Assembly: GCF_007922615.2 (NCBI RefSeq)
Contig: NZ_CP042301.2
Coordinates: 1,984,001 to 2,048,000 of the forward strand
Source: Nitratireductor mangrovi
Lineage (GTDB): Bacteria > Pseudomonadota > Alphaproteobacteria > Rhizobiales > Rhizobiaceae
Reading direction: 5' to 3'
DNA length: 64,000 nt
The position numbers and the translations under genes are program-made. Positions within the stretch are counted from its first letter, which is position 1; each line of letters begins with the position of its first letter. Of this stretch, positions 19,367-29,101 are shown in pieces. Below the pieces are notes generated by a model. The model saw nothing but the letters and a program-made list of their open reading frames with translations, was not told where the DNA came from and made no database searches.

Positions 19367-19963
19367 TCAGGCCGTGCCCGTTCCGCCGCGCGGTCTCGCC
19401 ATCTCCACCAGTGCATGCGCGGCAGCGCCCGCCTCCTCCATATAGGCCGGGTCGCGGTGTAGCAGCACCTGTGCGAACGAACCGTCGAGCAAGAGCACGA
19501 TCCGCCGCGCCAGCCGCTCGGCCTCGGCCAGTCCCTCTTCCGCGAAGATGCCCGCCAGCCAGTCCTCGAACTTTTTCTTGTGCGCCGCGCCGGCACGGAT
19601 CGCCGGATGCCGCGGCATGGCCGCCAGTTCGGCCGTCGTGCGCAGGAAACCGCACCCCTTCCACGACGGTTTGCCCGCCGAGATCGCGAGTTCGACGAAG
19701 ATGCCGCGAACCTTGTCGGCGAGCGGTCCGGGCGTCTCGTCGAACCAGCGCCGGAAGGCCGCCAGGTTGGGCTGGTCGCGTCCTTCCAGATAGGCGACGA
19801 TCAGATCGTCCTTGCTGGCGAAGTGATAGTAGAGCGTACGCTTGGTCAGCCCGGCCTTGGCCGCCACGGCATCGACACTGACGGCGCGGATGCCTTCGCC
19901 GTAAAAAAGCTTCGTCGCCGCCTCGATAATGCGCTCGCGTGTCGTTCTTTGCCCGGTTGCCAT
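19367..19963 (-). CDS. TetR/AcrR-family transcriptional regulator
   Basis: 198 residues. N-terminal helix-turn-helix (about 10-55: RERIIEAATKLFYGEGI..VSVDAVAAKAGLTKRTLYYHF) and a C-terminal ligand-binding region of the TetR_C_33-like type (about 85-190). Divergent from an enoyl-CoA hydratase gene, 90 bp away, which it may control together with itself. The inducer is unknown; acyl-CoA compounds are a possibility given the neighbour. Confidence 0.88.
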   Translation of the reverse strand: MATGQRTTRERIIEAATKLFYGEGIRAVSVDAVAAKAGLTKRTLYYHFASKDDLIVAYLEGRDQPNLAAFRRWFDETPGPLADKVRGIFVELAISAGKPSWKGCGFLRTTAELAAMPRHPAIRAGAAHKKKFEDWLAGIFAEEGLAEAERLARRIVLLLDGSFAQVLLHRDPAYMEEAGAAAHALVEMARPRGGTGTA

Positions 19964-19971
19964 GGCCTTAA

Positions 19972-19993
19972 GTATACCAACCAGTGAATATAC
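19972..19993. promoter_or_regulatory. Possible operator for the divergent TetR regulator
   Basis: GTATA (19972-19976) and TATAC (19989-19993) form inverted arms around CCAACCAGTGAA, just upstream of the tetR start and in the region shared with the enoyl-CoA hydratase gene. The ACCAACCAGT core resembles half-sites bound by other TetR regulators. The symmetry is short, so this is only a candidate. Confidence 0.35.
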
Positions 19994-20053
19994 ACAAGGT
20001 CATGAGTCGGGCTAGCCTCTCCGCATCCGTCGTTTCCCACAGGAGGCTTCAGC

Positions 20054-20842
20054 ATGACCGAACCGGTCCTCTTCACCCGCGAACGCGACATTGCCGTCCT
20101 GACGCTAAACCGTCCCGACAAGCTCAATGCACTCTCTTACCGCATGATCGACAGGCTGATGGCCTTGCTCGACGAGATCGAGATCGACAGCCGCTGCCGC
20201 GCGGTGATTATCACCGGCGCCGGCGGGCGTGCCTTTTCGGCGGGCGGCGACATCACCGAGTTTCGCGAAAGCGTGCGTGCCGGCACCGAACGCGCGGTGC
20301 GCGACTTCGTCCGCCGCGGCCAGCAGATGACGGCCCGCATCGAGGCCTGCCACAAGCCGGTGATCGCCGCCGTCAACGGCCTTGCCTTCGGCGGCGGCTG
20401 CGAGATCGTCGAGGCCGCGCATCTGACCGTCGCCAGCGAGGAGGCCGTGTTCTGCAAGCCGGAGATCAGGCTCGGCATGCCGCCGACCTTCGGCGGCACC
20501 CAGCGCCTGGCCCGCCTCGTCGGCCGCAAGCGCGCGCTCGAACTGCTCCTGACCGGGGATCCCTTCCCGCCGGCGCGCGCTCTCGAACTCGGCCTCGTCA
20601 ACCGCGTCGTGGCGCCCGAGCAGCTCATGCCGGCGGCGCGCGAACTCGCCAGGCGGATTCTGGCTCACACCTCGTCGGCGGCCGCCGCGATCCTCACCGC
20701 GACGACGCGCGGCCTCAACATGGGCATCGCCGAAGGCCTTCACGCCGAAAGCGAGCAATTCGCCCGGCTGGTGCCGACCCACGACCTCTCCGACCGGCTC
20801 GACCGCTGGCTGGCGCGCAAGACCGGGCCGGCATCGCGCTGA
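20054..20842 (+). CDS. Enoyl-CoA hydratase/isomerase family protein
   Basis: 262 residues of the crotonase family. The oxyanion-hole segment AGGRAFSAGGDI lies near residues 57-68. Both glutamates of hydratases are present, in FGGGCEIVEAAHL and in CKPEIRLGMPPTFGGTQRL, so hydration of an enoyl-CoA is the best guess. The substrate chain is unknown. AGGAGG lies 10 bases before the ATG. Divergent from the tetR gene. Confidence 0.88.
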   Translation: MTEPVLFTRERDIAVLTLNRPDKLNALSYRMIDRLMALLDEIEIDSRCRAVIITGAGGRAFSAGGDITEFRESVRAGTERAVRDFVRRGQQMTARIEACHKPVIAAVNGLAFGGGCEIVEAAHLTVASEEAVFCKPEIRLGMPPTFGGTQRLARLVGRKRALELLLTGDPFPPARALELGLVNRVVAPEQLMPAARELARRILAHTSSAAAAILTATTRGLNMGIAEGLHAESEQFARLVPTHDLSDRLDRWLARKTGPASR

Positions 20843-20899
20843 GCCGGCAGGCGGGCTTTTCATTTGCCGGCCGCGCACCTATATTCGCCCTGTCAGCTT

Positions 20900-21210
20900 G
20901 ACTGACTATGGCGATAAACTGCCGATGCAATAAGCCTATCGGACCCGGGGGCGGTACCCGGCGCCTCCACCACAAACCGCGCTGCGACGCGGCTTCTGAT
21001 GGGGGCGAAATAGGATCGACGAGGGTGTAAAGATCGGACTTTCGCTCGGCATGGTTCCGCCGTTATCGGGCCGAACTTATAGTTGCCAACGACAACTATG
21101 CGGAAGCACGTCTCGCTGCTTAATGCGGCGCGACAGCTTCAATTGAACTCCTAGGGGTTCGCACCTCTAGGCGGGGTTCGGAGGCACCTGGCAACAGAAG
21201 CCTCCACTTC
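20900..21210 (+). ncRNA. ssrA: Two-piece (circularly permuted) tmRNA
   Basis: The acceptor piece comes first, ending in CGCCTCC-A-CCA at 20972. A 28-base spacer (20973-21000) follows, then the coding piece, which starts GGGGGCGAAATAGGATCGAC at 21001. The 5' GGGGGCG (21001-21007) pairs with CGCCTCC of the acceptor piece to make the tRNA-like stem. The tag reading frame is 21085-21123: ANDNYAEARLAA then TAA, the tag of rhizobial tmRNAs. A stem GGAGGC/GCCTCC follows near 21180-21207. This order, 3' part before 5' part, is the alphaproteobacterial form. The outer ends are approximate because precursor processing sites cannot be read. Confidence 0.93.
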
Positions 21211-21337
21211 CTTCCCCCTCGAACTCCCCCCCTCGAAAGCCTCTCCGCTGCGTCACGCAGCCTTGTCGCCGCGCGGCCGCATCGCCGCCTCCGGCACGCG
21301 CGCATGTCCTTGCACGCGCCCATACAGGATCATTGAC

Positions 21338-21910
21338 ATGTCCGACCACCCGCCCCCCAACCTCCTCGTCCTCACCGGTGGCCCCGGCTCCGGCAAGACG
21401 ACGCTGCTTGCCGAGATGGCCCGGCGCGGCTTCGCCGTCTCCCAGGAGGCCGGCCGCGGCGTCATCCGCCAGCAGCAGGCGATCGGCGGCGATGCCGTGC
21501 CTTGGGCCGATCGGAGCCGTTACGCCGAACTCATGCTTTCGTGGGAACTGCGTTCGCACGGCCAGGCGCTCGCCGCGCCGGGACTCTGGCTGTTCGACCG
21601 CGGCGTGCCCGACATTGTCGGCTATCTGCGCCTGTCTGGACTGCCGGTCCCGGCACCGCTCATGCGCGCGGTCGCAACCGTGCGCTATCACCCGACCGTC
21701 TTCGTCACGCCGCACTGGCCCGAAATCTATGTCCGCGACGCCGAGCGGCGCCAGTCGCCGGAGGAAGCCGAGGCCACCTGCCGCATGATGATCGCCACCT
21801 ATCGCGAATTCGGCTACCGGACGGTGGTGCTGCCGCAGGCGGGTGTCGAGGCCCGTGCCGATTTTCTCGCCGCGCATGTCGGCGCCGCCCGCACCCGTCC
21901 GGCCGGCTAA
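21338..21910 (+). CDS. P-loop ATPase/kinase-like protein (AAA_28 type)
   Basis: 190 residues. Walker A GGPGSGKTT at residues about 14-22, a DRGVPD motif near 88 like that of nucleoside/NMN kinases, and a C-terminal arginine-containing lid (AERRQSPEEA). These fit the AAA_28 family of small NTPases/kinases. The substrate is unknown. It lies between the tmRNA gene and sspB, 137 bp before sspB. The ATG at 21338 was chosen because it begins just before the P-loop strand; an upstream in-frame ATG would overlap the tmRNA downstream region. Confidence 0.8.
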   Translation: MSDHPPPNLLVLTGGPGSGKTTLLAEMARRGFAVSQEAGRGVIRQQQAIGGDAVPWADRSRYAELMLSWELRSHGQALAAPGLWLFDRGVPDIVGYLRLSGLPVPAPLMRAVATVRYHPTVFVTPHWPEIYVRDAERRQSPEEAEATCRMMIATYREFGYRTVVLPQAGVEARADFLAAHVGAARTRPAG

Positions 21911-22046
21911 TCGCCCTTTGCGGCCGCGCGGCTCCTTCCCCGGCAAAACGCTCCCGCTACCGGCGAATTTCCGGCCACGAAGGTTCCATCTTTGGCGAAT
22001 CCGCACTAAACCTAGCCCGACTGACTCGACGGACCCGCGCCCCGCA

Positions 22047-22604
22047 ATGACGGACGACCAGATACGTTACGATATCCTCGCCCAGGAGGCCCTGCGCGGC
22101 GTGATGCGCAAGGTGCTGACCGAGGTCGCGCGGACCGGCCTGCCCGGCAACCACCACTTCTTCATCACCTTCCTGACCGGCGCTCCGGGCGTGCGCGTGT
22201 CGAGCCGGCTGCGCGAGCGCTATCCCGACCAGATGACGATCGTGCTCCAGTACCAGTTCTGGGATCTGAAGGTCACCGACAGCGGTTTCGAGGTCGGCCT
22301 GTCCTTCTCAGATGTCCCCGAAAAGCTCGAAATCCCGTTCTCCGCCGTGCGCGGTTTCTACGACCCTTCGGTCAATTTCGAGCTCGAGTTCGACGTCAAG
22401 GCAGAGGCAGAGAGCCCTTCCGAGCCATCCGAGCCGGCGCAACTCGCGAACGCGCCGAAGGAAAAGAAGGCGCCGCGCCCGGTCAAGGGCAAGGAGAAAC
22501 CCACCGAGCAGCCTGCCGCCGCCAAGCCGAAGGAGCCGGCGGAAGCCGAGGCCGAAGGCAAGGGTGCCGAAGTCGTTTCGCTCGATGCGTTCCGCAAGAA
22601 GTAG
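22047..22604 (+). CDS. sspB: SspB-type ClpXP adaptor (alpha-SspB)
   Basis: 185 residues. Residues 1-115 form the SspB fold (DILAQEALRGVMRKVL, NHHFFITFLT, RYPDQMTIVLQYQFWDL, LSFSDVPEKLEIPF). A Lys/Glu/Pro/Ala-rich tail (about 115-170) leads to a C-terminal peptide ending VVSLDAFRKK, matching the ClpX-binding tail of alphaproteobacterial SspB. It tethers ssrA-tagged substrates to ClpXP. The tmRNA gene that makes such tags is about 0.8 kb upstream, a neat functional neighbourhood. Confidence 0.92.
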   Translation: MTDDQIRYDILAQEALRGVMRKVLTEVARTGLPGNHHFFITFLTGAPGVRVSSRLRERYPDQMTIVLQYQFWDLKVTDSGFEVGLSFSDVPEKLEIPFSAVRGFYDPSVNFELEFDVKAEAESPSEPSEPAQLANAPKEKKAPRPVKGKEKPTEQPAAAKPKEPAEAEAEGKGAEVVSLDAFRKK

Positions 22605-22631
22605 CGACGCGTCGCAATCCGGGGCCCGTTG

Positions 22632-22826
22632 ATGGGCGATGTCGTCAATCTGCGCCAGGCGCGCAAAAAGCTGAAACGCCGCGAACGCGAGCGCGAGGCC
22701 GACGAAAACCGCGTCCGCCACGGCCGCACCAGGGCCGAAAAGCAGGCCGGGGCGCTGGACAGGAAACGTGCCGAGGCCCTCCATGAGGCGCATCGCCGCG
22801 AACGGCCGGGAGACGAGAAGGCGTGA
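22632..22826 (+). CDS. DUF4169 small basic protein
   Basis: 64 residues, very rich in Arg, Lys and Glu (VVNLRQARKKLKRRERER), matching the DUF4169 pattern of small alphaproteobacterial proteins. It probably forms one long charged helix. The ATG at 22632 is preceded by an in-frame TTG that could add one residue. Its stop overlaps the following RHH gene (GTGA). Function unknown. Confidence 0.8.
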   Translation: MGDVVNLRQARKKLKRREREREADENRVRHGRTRAEKQAGALDRKRAEALHEAHRRERPGDEKA

Positions 22827-23050
22827 ACGTGGTGCGCAAGCGCTCCGTCACCATTCGCGGCCACGCGACCAGCTATTCGGTCGAAGATCCCTTTCATGAA
22901 GAACTGGTTGCCATGGCCGCCGACCGCGGCCAGTCGCTGGCAGCACTGATCGCCGCAATCGACGACGCCCGGCCTGCCGGCGCCAATCTCTCCTCAGCCC
23001 TCAGGCTGGCCGTGGTCGAGGAGTTGCGCCGTCGCGCTTCCGGCGGATGA
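22823..23050 (+). CDS. Ribbon-helix-helix domain protein (RHH_4 type)
   Basis: 75 residues. The N-terminal strand KRSVTIRGHATSYSVED is followed by two helices (PFHEELVAMAADRG and LAALIAAIDDAR), the pattern of the RHH_4 family found next to DUF4169 genes in rhizobia. Such proteins may bind DNA as dimers, but no target is known. It starts with GTG inside the stop of the preceding gene, so the two are coupled and form an operon with sspB. Confidence 0.82.
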   Translation: MNVVRKRSVTIRGHATSYSVEDPFHEELVAMAADRGQSLAALIAAIDDARPAGANLSSALRLAVVEELRRRASGG

Positions 23051-23067
23051 TCCAGCGCCGCCCTGCG

Positions 23068-23157
23068 GCTGGCGCAACTCCAGGCAAAGCGGAAAACGCT
23101 TTCCATCCGGAAATGTGCAGAAACAAGCGGTTGGAGCCGTTCGATGATGCTGAAAAG
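23068..23157. repeat. Probable rhizobial intergenic repeat element
   Basis: The segment running through GCAACTCCAGG, GGAAAACGCTTTCCATCCGG and AGAAACAAGCGGTTGGAGC resembles a short intergenic repeat I associate with Mesorhizobium/Rhizobium genomes. It includes a hairpin AAAGCG-GAAAA-CGCTTT (23086-23102) that could act as a weak terminator. It lies between the convergent RHH and AsmA-family genes. Assignment rests on memory of similar sequences. Confidence 0.45.
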
Positions 23158-23167
23158 ATGAACCGCC

Positions 23168-26100
23168 CTAGTCTTCCAGCGACTTCAAAAACTCGCCGAT
23201 CGACAGCGCATCGAAAGGCGAGCCGGCATTCTCTCGCGGCGCGCGTGGCGGCGGCGGCAGCGGCGTCCGCGTGATCGCATCGGCCGACGCGGCGGCCTGC
23301 TCGGCGGATGTTTCGGAGCGCCTGCGTGCCGCCTCCTCGGCCTTGAGCCGCTCTTGTTCCTCGGCCCGCCGGCGGCGCTCGTCCTCCGCGCGAATGCGGG
23401 CCGCCTCTTTGCGCGCCGCTTCTTCCGCCTGCCGTTTGGCTTCCGTTTCCGCCTTTTGCCGCGCTTCTTCCTCGGCCTTCAATCGCGCTGCTTCCTCGGC
23501 CTGACGTTTCGCTTCCGCCTCGGCCCGTTGCCGCGCCTCTTCCTCGGCCTTCAATCGCGCCGCTTCCTCGGCCTGACGTTTCGCTTCCGCTTCCGCCTTT
23601 TGCCGCGCCTCTTCCTCGGCCTTCAATCGCGCTGCTTCCTCAGCCTGACGTTTCGCTTCAGCCTCCGCCTTTTGCCGCGCTTCTTCCTCTGCCTTCAGCC
23701 GCGCCGTTTCCTCGGCCTGGCGTTTCGCCTCTGCTTCGGCCCTTTGCCGCGCCGCTTCCTCGGCCTTCAGCCGCGCCGCTTCCTCGGCCTGGCGTTTCGC
23801 CTCTGCTTCGGCCCTTTGCCGCGCCGCTTCCTCGGCCTTCAGCCGTGCCGCTTCCTCGGCCCGCTTTCGCGCTTCCTCTTCTGCCTGACGCCGCGCCTCT
23901 TCCTCCGCCTTGCGGCGTGCTTCTTCCTCGGCCCGCCGGCGCGTCTCCACCGCCTCGTGGATGTCACGTATCTCGGCGACCTGCTCGTAATAGCGGACCT
24001 CGCGCCTGAGCCGCTGCTTTTCCAGCAGCTCGGCCTGCATCTTCTCCACTCGCGCCTGCTCGCGTTCGAGCGCCCGCTGGGTCAGATATTGCGCCAGCGG
24101 TTCGGTGTCGAAGCTGCGCTCGGCATTGCCGATCGGCCCTTCGACGGCAAAGCCGACCACCGGCTCCGACCCGACCACGGCCTCGTCGCCGGCGTCGTAG
24201 CTGACGCGTCCTTCTACGGCGACCGTCCCCTGCCCGAGATCGGCGCGCAGTTCGGCCTCCACGCGCGTGCCTTTGCTGTCGAAGAATAGCGGCGGCGTGC
24301 GCACCACCCCACCCGCGACGGTAAACGGCGCCGTGGCGTCCGCCACGGCGAAATTGGCGCCGGCGACCAGTTCGGGCGCGAATTCGGCCGTCTGGCCGGC
24401 GTCGATGTCGCGGCCGATGGCATCGGCCTGCGCGAGGATCGCCGTGAAGGCGCCACCGTCGATGCCCGGGATGATCAGTTCCTTGAACGTCGCCGTGCCC
24501 GAACCGGTGAGCGCGGCAACGATACCGCCCAGCGTGCGCCCGCTGGCGCTGACGGCGGCGGACAGCTCGGTCCGGCCGCCAAAACCCGGCGCGCTCAACA
24601 GCGTGGCCGTATCGGCATCGGCAAGCTTGATCTGTCCCGAAAACAGCCCCGTGCCGGCATTGTTCTTGAGTTCCACCAGGCCTTCCGCCCTGCCGCCCAG
24701 CATCGCTCCCGAGAAATCGCTCAGGCTCACGCCCTCCTCGCTGACGCTCAGGCGCAGCCGCGCATCGTCCGCCGACAGCCAGTAGCCGACACCGAGCGCC
24801 GCCACTTCAAGGTCGATGATCCCAGTGAAGGGTGCGCTGGCCTCCTGCATGAACGGTGTGTCCGGCCAGCCGTCGCCGCCATACTCGATCGCCCCCTCGC
24901 CCAGCACCAGCCCGGCCGCCAGTGCTAGGTCGAACGCTCCGAGCGACAGGTTACCGCGCAGGTCGGGGCGCCCACCCTCCACCGTCACGGCAAGATCGCC
25001 CGAAAGCGCCACCTCGGCCACGAAGCCCTTGAGCCCGGTGATCGAAAGGGTTCCGTCGGCAAGGCGCGTCTCGGCGCCCAGTTGCACCGGCAGTCCGATC
25101 CCCATGCCCGGCAGGGTCAGACCGGCAGTCATCATCCACGGTTCGAGGTCGTCGCCCTCGACGGTCGTGCGACCCTCGAACGCCAGCGCGCTGCCGTCGC
25201 TGGTCGCCGTGCCGTCGAATTCGGCCTTGGCGTTCGGCGTGTTGATCGCGAACCGGGCCTTTGCACCCTTCGCCGGCACGCCGGCAACCTCCAGCTTCGC
25301 CGACCCCTCTCCGGTCAGCCCGAGATCGAACACCGGCAGTCCGGCGTAGGCGAGCAATTCGACGACATTGGCGCTGTCGGCGGAAAGCGTCACGTTCAGT
25401 TCCGATCCGTGCAGATCGCCGGCCAACGCCGGAGCCTTAGCGGCTAGGATCAGATCGCTGTCACCCAGATGTCCCTGAAGATCGAGCGAGGCGCTGCCGG
25501 CACCGTCATCCGTGCGCTCCAGGCTCGCCACCATGTCGAGCTGCGCGTCTTCCATAAGGCCCGGAAACGCGTCTGCGCGCGCCGCAAGCGTCGTCGCCAG
25601 CCCATTGCCAGGAAAACGCGCCGCCATCATGCGCGCGAACGGCGCAAGGTCGGCCGCGAGCACGGAGGCGTCGATAGAGCCTTGCGGCGCCGTCCCGACG
25701 TCCCGCAGTTCGGCCGTGGCGCTGACATTGGCACCGGCGAGCCCGGTGATCGCCAGCCGGTCGATGTCGAGCTGGTCGCCGCGGAGCCTGAACGCGGTGT
25801 CGATATTTTCGGCCGCCAGCCCGGCAAGCCGCACCGGCCCCGCCTTGAGGCTGAAATCGATGTCATGGCCGCCGAAATGCGCCACGCCGGCATCGCTGAT
25901 GAAAAGCGACGCGAAGGCGGCCATGCCGTCGACATCGAGCGCATCGCCGGTCAGCTGCGCCACCATGCTCGGCTTGACGCCTTGGCGCACCTGCCGGTCG
26001 AGCGACCCGGTGAAACGGGCGCCGCCGAGCACGAGTTCGAGGTCTTCGAGGTGTTGGCGCCCGGCGCCCAGTTCGACATCGGCCGCGAAACCCGCCGCCG

Positions 26101-27427
26101 GCAGCCGCCGCACGGCGTCGTCGACGTCGCGCGCCAGCCATGCCGCGAAGCCTGAGGGCTGCGCCACCGCCAGCAGTAGGCGGCCCTTGAAGCCGACCTT
26201 GTCGGCCGTTGCCAGATGTCCGCTGGCCTCAAGGGTGGTACGCCCGGGCAGCGTCGCGCGCAGCGCATCGACCGACCAGCCGCCTTCGGCCGGCTTGGCG
26301 GAAAGCTTGATGTCGCGGATCGTCGTGTCGCCGGCAACGACCGCCGGCAGGTCGACGTCGATCGTGCCCGGCATGGCCGGGCGCGGCAGGTCGAGAAGCG
26401 CTTCGTTGAGCGCCGCGATACGCGCGTCGAACGCCTGCCCGGCAATGTCGTTGCCGTCCGCCTCCGGCGCAAAACGCACCTGCGCGCCCGTCGCCTGGAC
26501 CAGGAAGCGCGGCTCGACGCCGAAATCGACCAGCGCGGTGCCGTTCGCCGTGTAGGGATCTTCCCTGGAGCCGGTCTCGAGCCGGAATTCGGTGACGTCG
26601 AGCCGCTCGCTGTCGACCGCGAACGCGCCTGCGAAGCGGTAATCCGCCGGCGTTTCCGGCGCCCCGGCGGTTCGTACGGCGGTCGAGCGGTTGCGAATGT
26701 CGAGCTTGAAGCGCCCTTCATAACTCGCCGCGCCCTCGACCAGGCGCGCCGTGCCATCCGCCTCCAGTTCTGCGCCGTAGCGGGACGGCTTGGCGCGCAC
26801 CCTGACGCGCAGCGAGCCGTCGGCCTCGACCGGGCCGGTAGAGACGTGCAGCGCCGTCAGCATTCCGTCGAGGCGCATCGAACCGTCGATCCGCCACGGC
26901 CCTGCCAGTGTGCGCGCCGAAATCTCGGTGTTGATCTCGCTCAGGAGATGATCGCGGCCGCTCGCTCCGTGGCGCAGGTTCACCTTGCCCTCGGTGACGG
27001 TGATCTTTTCCAATGTGATCTGCGTCGGGTCGAACCGGCCCTGCGGACGCACCGCCCAGTCGATCGACCCGTCGCCTGCAATGGCGATGCTCGCCACCGG
27101 CCGTACCAGCCGCATGTCGAAGATCAGCACCTCGCCACGCAGGAACGGCGCCAGTTCGGCATCCATCGAGAAGCTTTCGATGGTCATCGCCGGTTCGTCG
27201 GGGGCCGTCCCGGCGACCTTGATATCGGTGAAATTGACCGACGGGAACGGCAACAGCCGTGCCGTGGCGTCGCCCTCGACGGTCACCTTGCGGTCGAGGA
27301 TGCGGCTCGCCTCGCGCTCGAAATCGGCGCGATAGCTTGTCCAGTCGACAAAATACGGCCCCACCAGCGCCGCGGTCAGCGCCAGTACGATAAGTCCGCC
27401 GATGAGAACGAACAGCCGGGCCAGCAA
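23168..27427 (-). CDS. Giant AsmA-family protein with a charged helical repeat tail
   Basis: 1419 residues. An N-terminal membrane anchor (about 1-25, [21 protein letters not shown]) is followed by [21 protein letters not shown], the conserved AsmA start, and a long beta-rich body (about 50-1090) typical of AsmA/TamB-like proteins that bridge the periplasm and are tied to outer-membrane lipid homeostasis. From about 1090 the chain becomes a continuous Glu/Ala/Arg/Lys helix with a 24-residue unit repeated six times (residues 1190-1333). It ends in a Pro-rich linker and GEFLKSLED. Usual AsmA proteins are shorter and lack this tail. Confidence 0.9.
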   Translation of the reverse strand: MLARLFVLIGGLIVLALTAALVGPYFVDWTSYRADFEREASRILDRKVTVEGDATARLLPFPSVNFTDIKVAGTAPDEPAMTIESFSMDAELAPFLRGEVLIFDMRLVRPVASIAIAGDGSIDWAVRPQGRFDPTQITLEKITVTEGKVNLRHGASGRDHLLSEINTEISARTLAGPWRIDGSMRLDGMLTALHVSTGPVEADGSLRVRVRAKPSRYGAELEADGTARLVEGAASYEGRFKLDIRNRSTAVRTAGAPETPADYRFAGAFAVDSERLDVTEFRLETGSREDPYTANGTALVDFGVEPRFLVQATGAQVRFAPEADGNDIAGQAFDARIAALNEALLDLPRPAMPGTIDVDLPAVVAGDTTIRDIKLSAKPAEGGWSVDALRATLPGRTTLEASGHLATADKVGFKGRLLLAVAQPSGFAAWLARDVDDAVRRLPAAGFAADVELGAGRQHLEDLELVLGGARFTGSLDRQVRQGVKPSMVAQLTGDALDVDGMAAFASLFISDAGVAHFGGHDIDFSLKAGPVRLAGLAAENIDTAFRLRGDQLDIDRLAITGLAGANVSATAELRDVGTAPQGSIDASVLAADLAPFARMMAARFPGNGLATTLAARADAFPGLMEDAQLDMVASLERTDDGAGSASLDLQGHLGDSDLILAAKAPALAGDLHGSELNVTLSADSANVVELLAYAGLPVFDLGLTGEGSAKLEVAGVPAKGAKARFAINTPNAKAEFDGTATSDGSALAFEGRTTVEGDDLEPWMMTAGLTLPGMGIGLPVQLGAETRLADGTLSITGLKGFVAEVALSGDLAVTVEGGRPDLRGNLSLGAFDLALAAGLVLGEGAIEYGGDGWPDTPFMQEASAPFTGIIDLEVAALGVGYWLSADDARLRLSVSEEGVSLSDFSGAMLGGRAEGLVELKNNAGTGLFSGQIKLADADTATLLSAPGFGGRTELSAAVSASGRTLGGIVAALTGSGTATFKELIIPGIDGGAFTAILAQADAIGRDIDAGQTAEFAPELVAGANFAVADATAPFTVAGGVVRTPPLFFDSKGTRVEAELRADLGQGTVAVEGRVSYDAGDEAVVGSEPVVGFAVEGPIGNAERSFDTEPLAQYLTQRALEREQARVEKMQAELLEKQRLRREVRYYEQVAEIRDIHEAVETRRRAEEEARRKAEEEARRQAEEEARKRAEEAARLKAEEAARQRAEAEAKRQAEEAARLKAEEAARQRAEAEAKRQAEETARLKAEEEARQKAEAEAKRQAEEAARLKAEEEARQKAEAEAKRQAEEAARLKAEEEARQRAEAEAKRQAEEAARLKAEEEARQKAETEAKRQAEEAARKEAARIRAEDERRRRAEEQERLKAEEAARRRSETSAEQAAASADAITRTPLPPPPRAPRENAGSPFDALSIGEFLKSLED
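23429..23860 (-). repeat. 72-bp tandem repeat, six copies, inside the AsmA-family gene
   Basis: Six 72-bp copies encode variants of a 24-residue unit of the form [15 protein letters not shown](K/R)-AEAEAKRQ. Copies differ by a few bases, mostly silent or A/E and K/R changes. A partial seventh unit follows at the low-coordinate end. The reading frame is kept because 72 is a multiple of three. Repeat number is likely to vary between strains by slippage or recombination. Confidence 0.92.
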
Positions 27428-27536
27428 AATGCTCCTGAGTCGTGCCTGCCCGCCACTTTAGCCCTATCCGCGTGTCGATAAAGTGGCGCTGTTGCGCAAG
27501 GGCAACGCCTGATGTTGCCCTCGCCGACCGCGGTTG

Positions 27537-28949
27537 TCACGAAAGCGGGAAGATCTTGCCCGGATTGAGGATGTTGTCGGGGTCGAGCGCCCGCTTTATC
27601 GCGCGCATCACGTCGACGCCGGTCCCGAGTTCGAGTTCGAGGAACTTCATCTTGCCCTGGCCGATACCGTGTTCGCCGGTGCAGGTGCCGTCCATGGCGA
27701 TGGCGCGTTCGTTGAGGCGGGCGATGAAGGCTTCCAGCACCTCGATTTCTTTCGGCTCGTTACGGTCGATCAGCGGCGAGACGTGAAAATTGCCGTCGCC
27801 GACATGGCCGACGATCGGCGCAATGAGACCGGTCTCGGCGATGTCGCGCTCTGTCTCGACGATGCATTCGGCCAGCCGCGAGATCGGCACGCAGACGTCG
27901 GTCGCCACCGCCTGCGATCCCGGCCGCAGTGCCTTGACCGAGTGGTAGGCGTCGTGGCGCGCCTTCCAGAGCTTCGTCCGCTCCTCGGCCTCTTTCGTCC
28001 ACAGGAACGGGCCGCCGCCATGCTCGGCGGCGATCTCGGAAAAGAACTCCGATTGCTCGGCGACGCCCGCATCGGTGCCGTGGAACTCCAGAAACAGGCA
28101 CGGGCTTTCCGGGTAGTCCAGCTTCGAATAGGCGATCATCGCCTTCATCTGCAACTGGTTGACCAGTTCGATCCGTGCCACCGGAATGCCCATCTGGATC
28201 GTCGCGATCACCGCTTGGCACGCCGCTTCGACCGACGGGAACGGGCAAACTCCACCCGAGATCGCCTGCGGGATGCCCTGCAGCTTCAGCGTCAGCGAGG
28301 TGATGATGCCGAGCGTTCCTTCCGAGCCGATCAGGAGCCGCGTCAGGTCGTAGCCGGCCGAAGTCTTCTTGGCCCGCTTGGCCGTCGTTATCGCGCGGCC
28401 GTCGGCCATAACGGCGGTCAGCGCCAGCACATTCTCCCGCATGGTGCCATAACGCACCGCGTTCGTGCCCGAGGCCCGCGTCGAGGCCATGCCGCCGAGG
28501 CTGGCATTGGCGCCCGGATCGATGGGGAAGAACAGCCCGGTATCCCTGAGATAGGTGTTCAGCGCCTCGCGCGTGACGCCTGGCTCGATCGTACAGTCGA
28601 GGTCTTCGGCATTGACCGCCAGGATCTTGTCCATGCCGGCCAGATCGATCGATATGCCGCCGCCGGGAGCGTTCACCTGTCCCTCCAGCGAGGTGCCGGT
28701 GCCGAAGGGAATGACCGGCACCTTGTATTCGGCGCAACAGCGAACGATTTCCTGCACCTCCGGCGTCGACTGCGCGAACACGACACCGTCGGGGAGTTGC
28801 GCCGGGATGTAGGTCGTCGTGTGCGAATGCTGTTCGCGGATCGACTGCCCGGTCTGCAGCCGCTCCCCGAAACGCTGCTTGAGGATGCCCAGCACGGCGG
28901 CGATGCCGTCCTCGTTGCGGTCGATCCTGACCAGGTCGGCGAGCGCCAT
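27537..28949 (-). CDS. FAD-linked oxidase, D-lactate dehydrogenase-like
   Basis: 470 residues. An FAD_binding_4 (PCMH) domain at about 40-215 with VVFAQST.EVQ, PFGTGTSLEGQVNAP and GGMASTRASGTNAVRYGTMRENV, then the FAD-oxidase_C domain to the end with GHVGDGNFH and a final NPGKIFP. This is the architecture of membrane-linked D-lactate dehydrogenase (cytochrome) and the glycolate oxidase GlcD subunit. No GlcE/GlcF genes are nearby, so a D-2-hydroxyacid dehydrogenase is favoured. GGGAGG precedes the ATG at 28949. Divergent from the thioesterase gene. Confidence 0.88.
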   Translation of the reverse strand: MALADLVRIDRNEDGIAAVLGILKQRFGERLQTGQSIREQHSHTTTYIPAQLPDGVVFAQSTPEVQEIVRCCAEYKVPVIPFGTGTSLEGQVNAPGGGISIDLAGMDKILAVNAEDLDCTIEPGVTREALNTYLRDTGLFFPIDPGANASLGGMASTRASGTNAVRYGTMRENVLALTAVMADGRAITTAKRAKKTSAGYDLTRLLIGSEGTLGIITSLTLKLQGIPQAISGGVCPFPSVEAACQAVIATIQMGIPVARIELVNQLQMKAMIAYSKLDYPESPCLFLEFHGTDAGVAEQSEFFSEIAAEHGGGPFLWTKEAEERTKLWKARHDAYHSVKALRPGSQAVATDVCVPISRLAECIVETERDIAETGLIAPIVGHVGDGNFHVSPLIDRNEPKEIEVLEAFIARLNERAIAMDGTCTGEHGIGQGKMKFLELELGTGVDVMRAIKRALDPDNILNPGKIFPLS

Positions 28950-29101
28950 GTTGTCCTCCCCTTGATTGTTCCTGCTGCGGCCTTGAGAACCGGCATCGCA
29001 TGCGTAATGTGCACTATTCGTCGACCGGCGGGACGAATTTGAAGATTCGCCACCCACTGGAGATGGACCGATCCATCCTGACGATCAAGCGGGGAATAGC
29101 A

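Noticed and set aside
23429..23860. CRISPR-like array
   Set aside because: The 72-bp units are contiguous with no unique spacers and encode a continuous helix.
25512..27481. Plus-strand frames opposite the AsmA-family gene
   Set aside because: Composition dominated by Arg, Ser and Ala as expected for shadow translation; the minus-strand protein has a membrane anchor and AsmA start.
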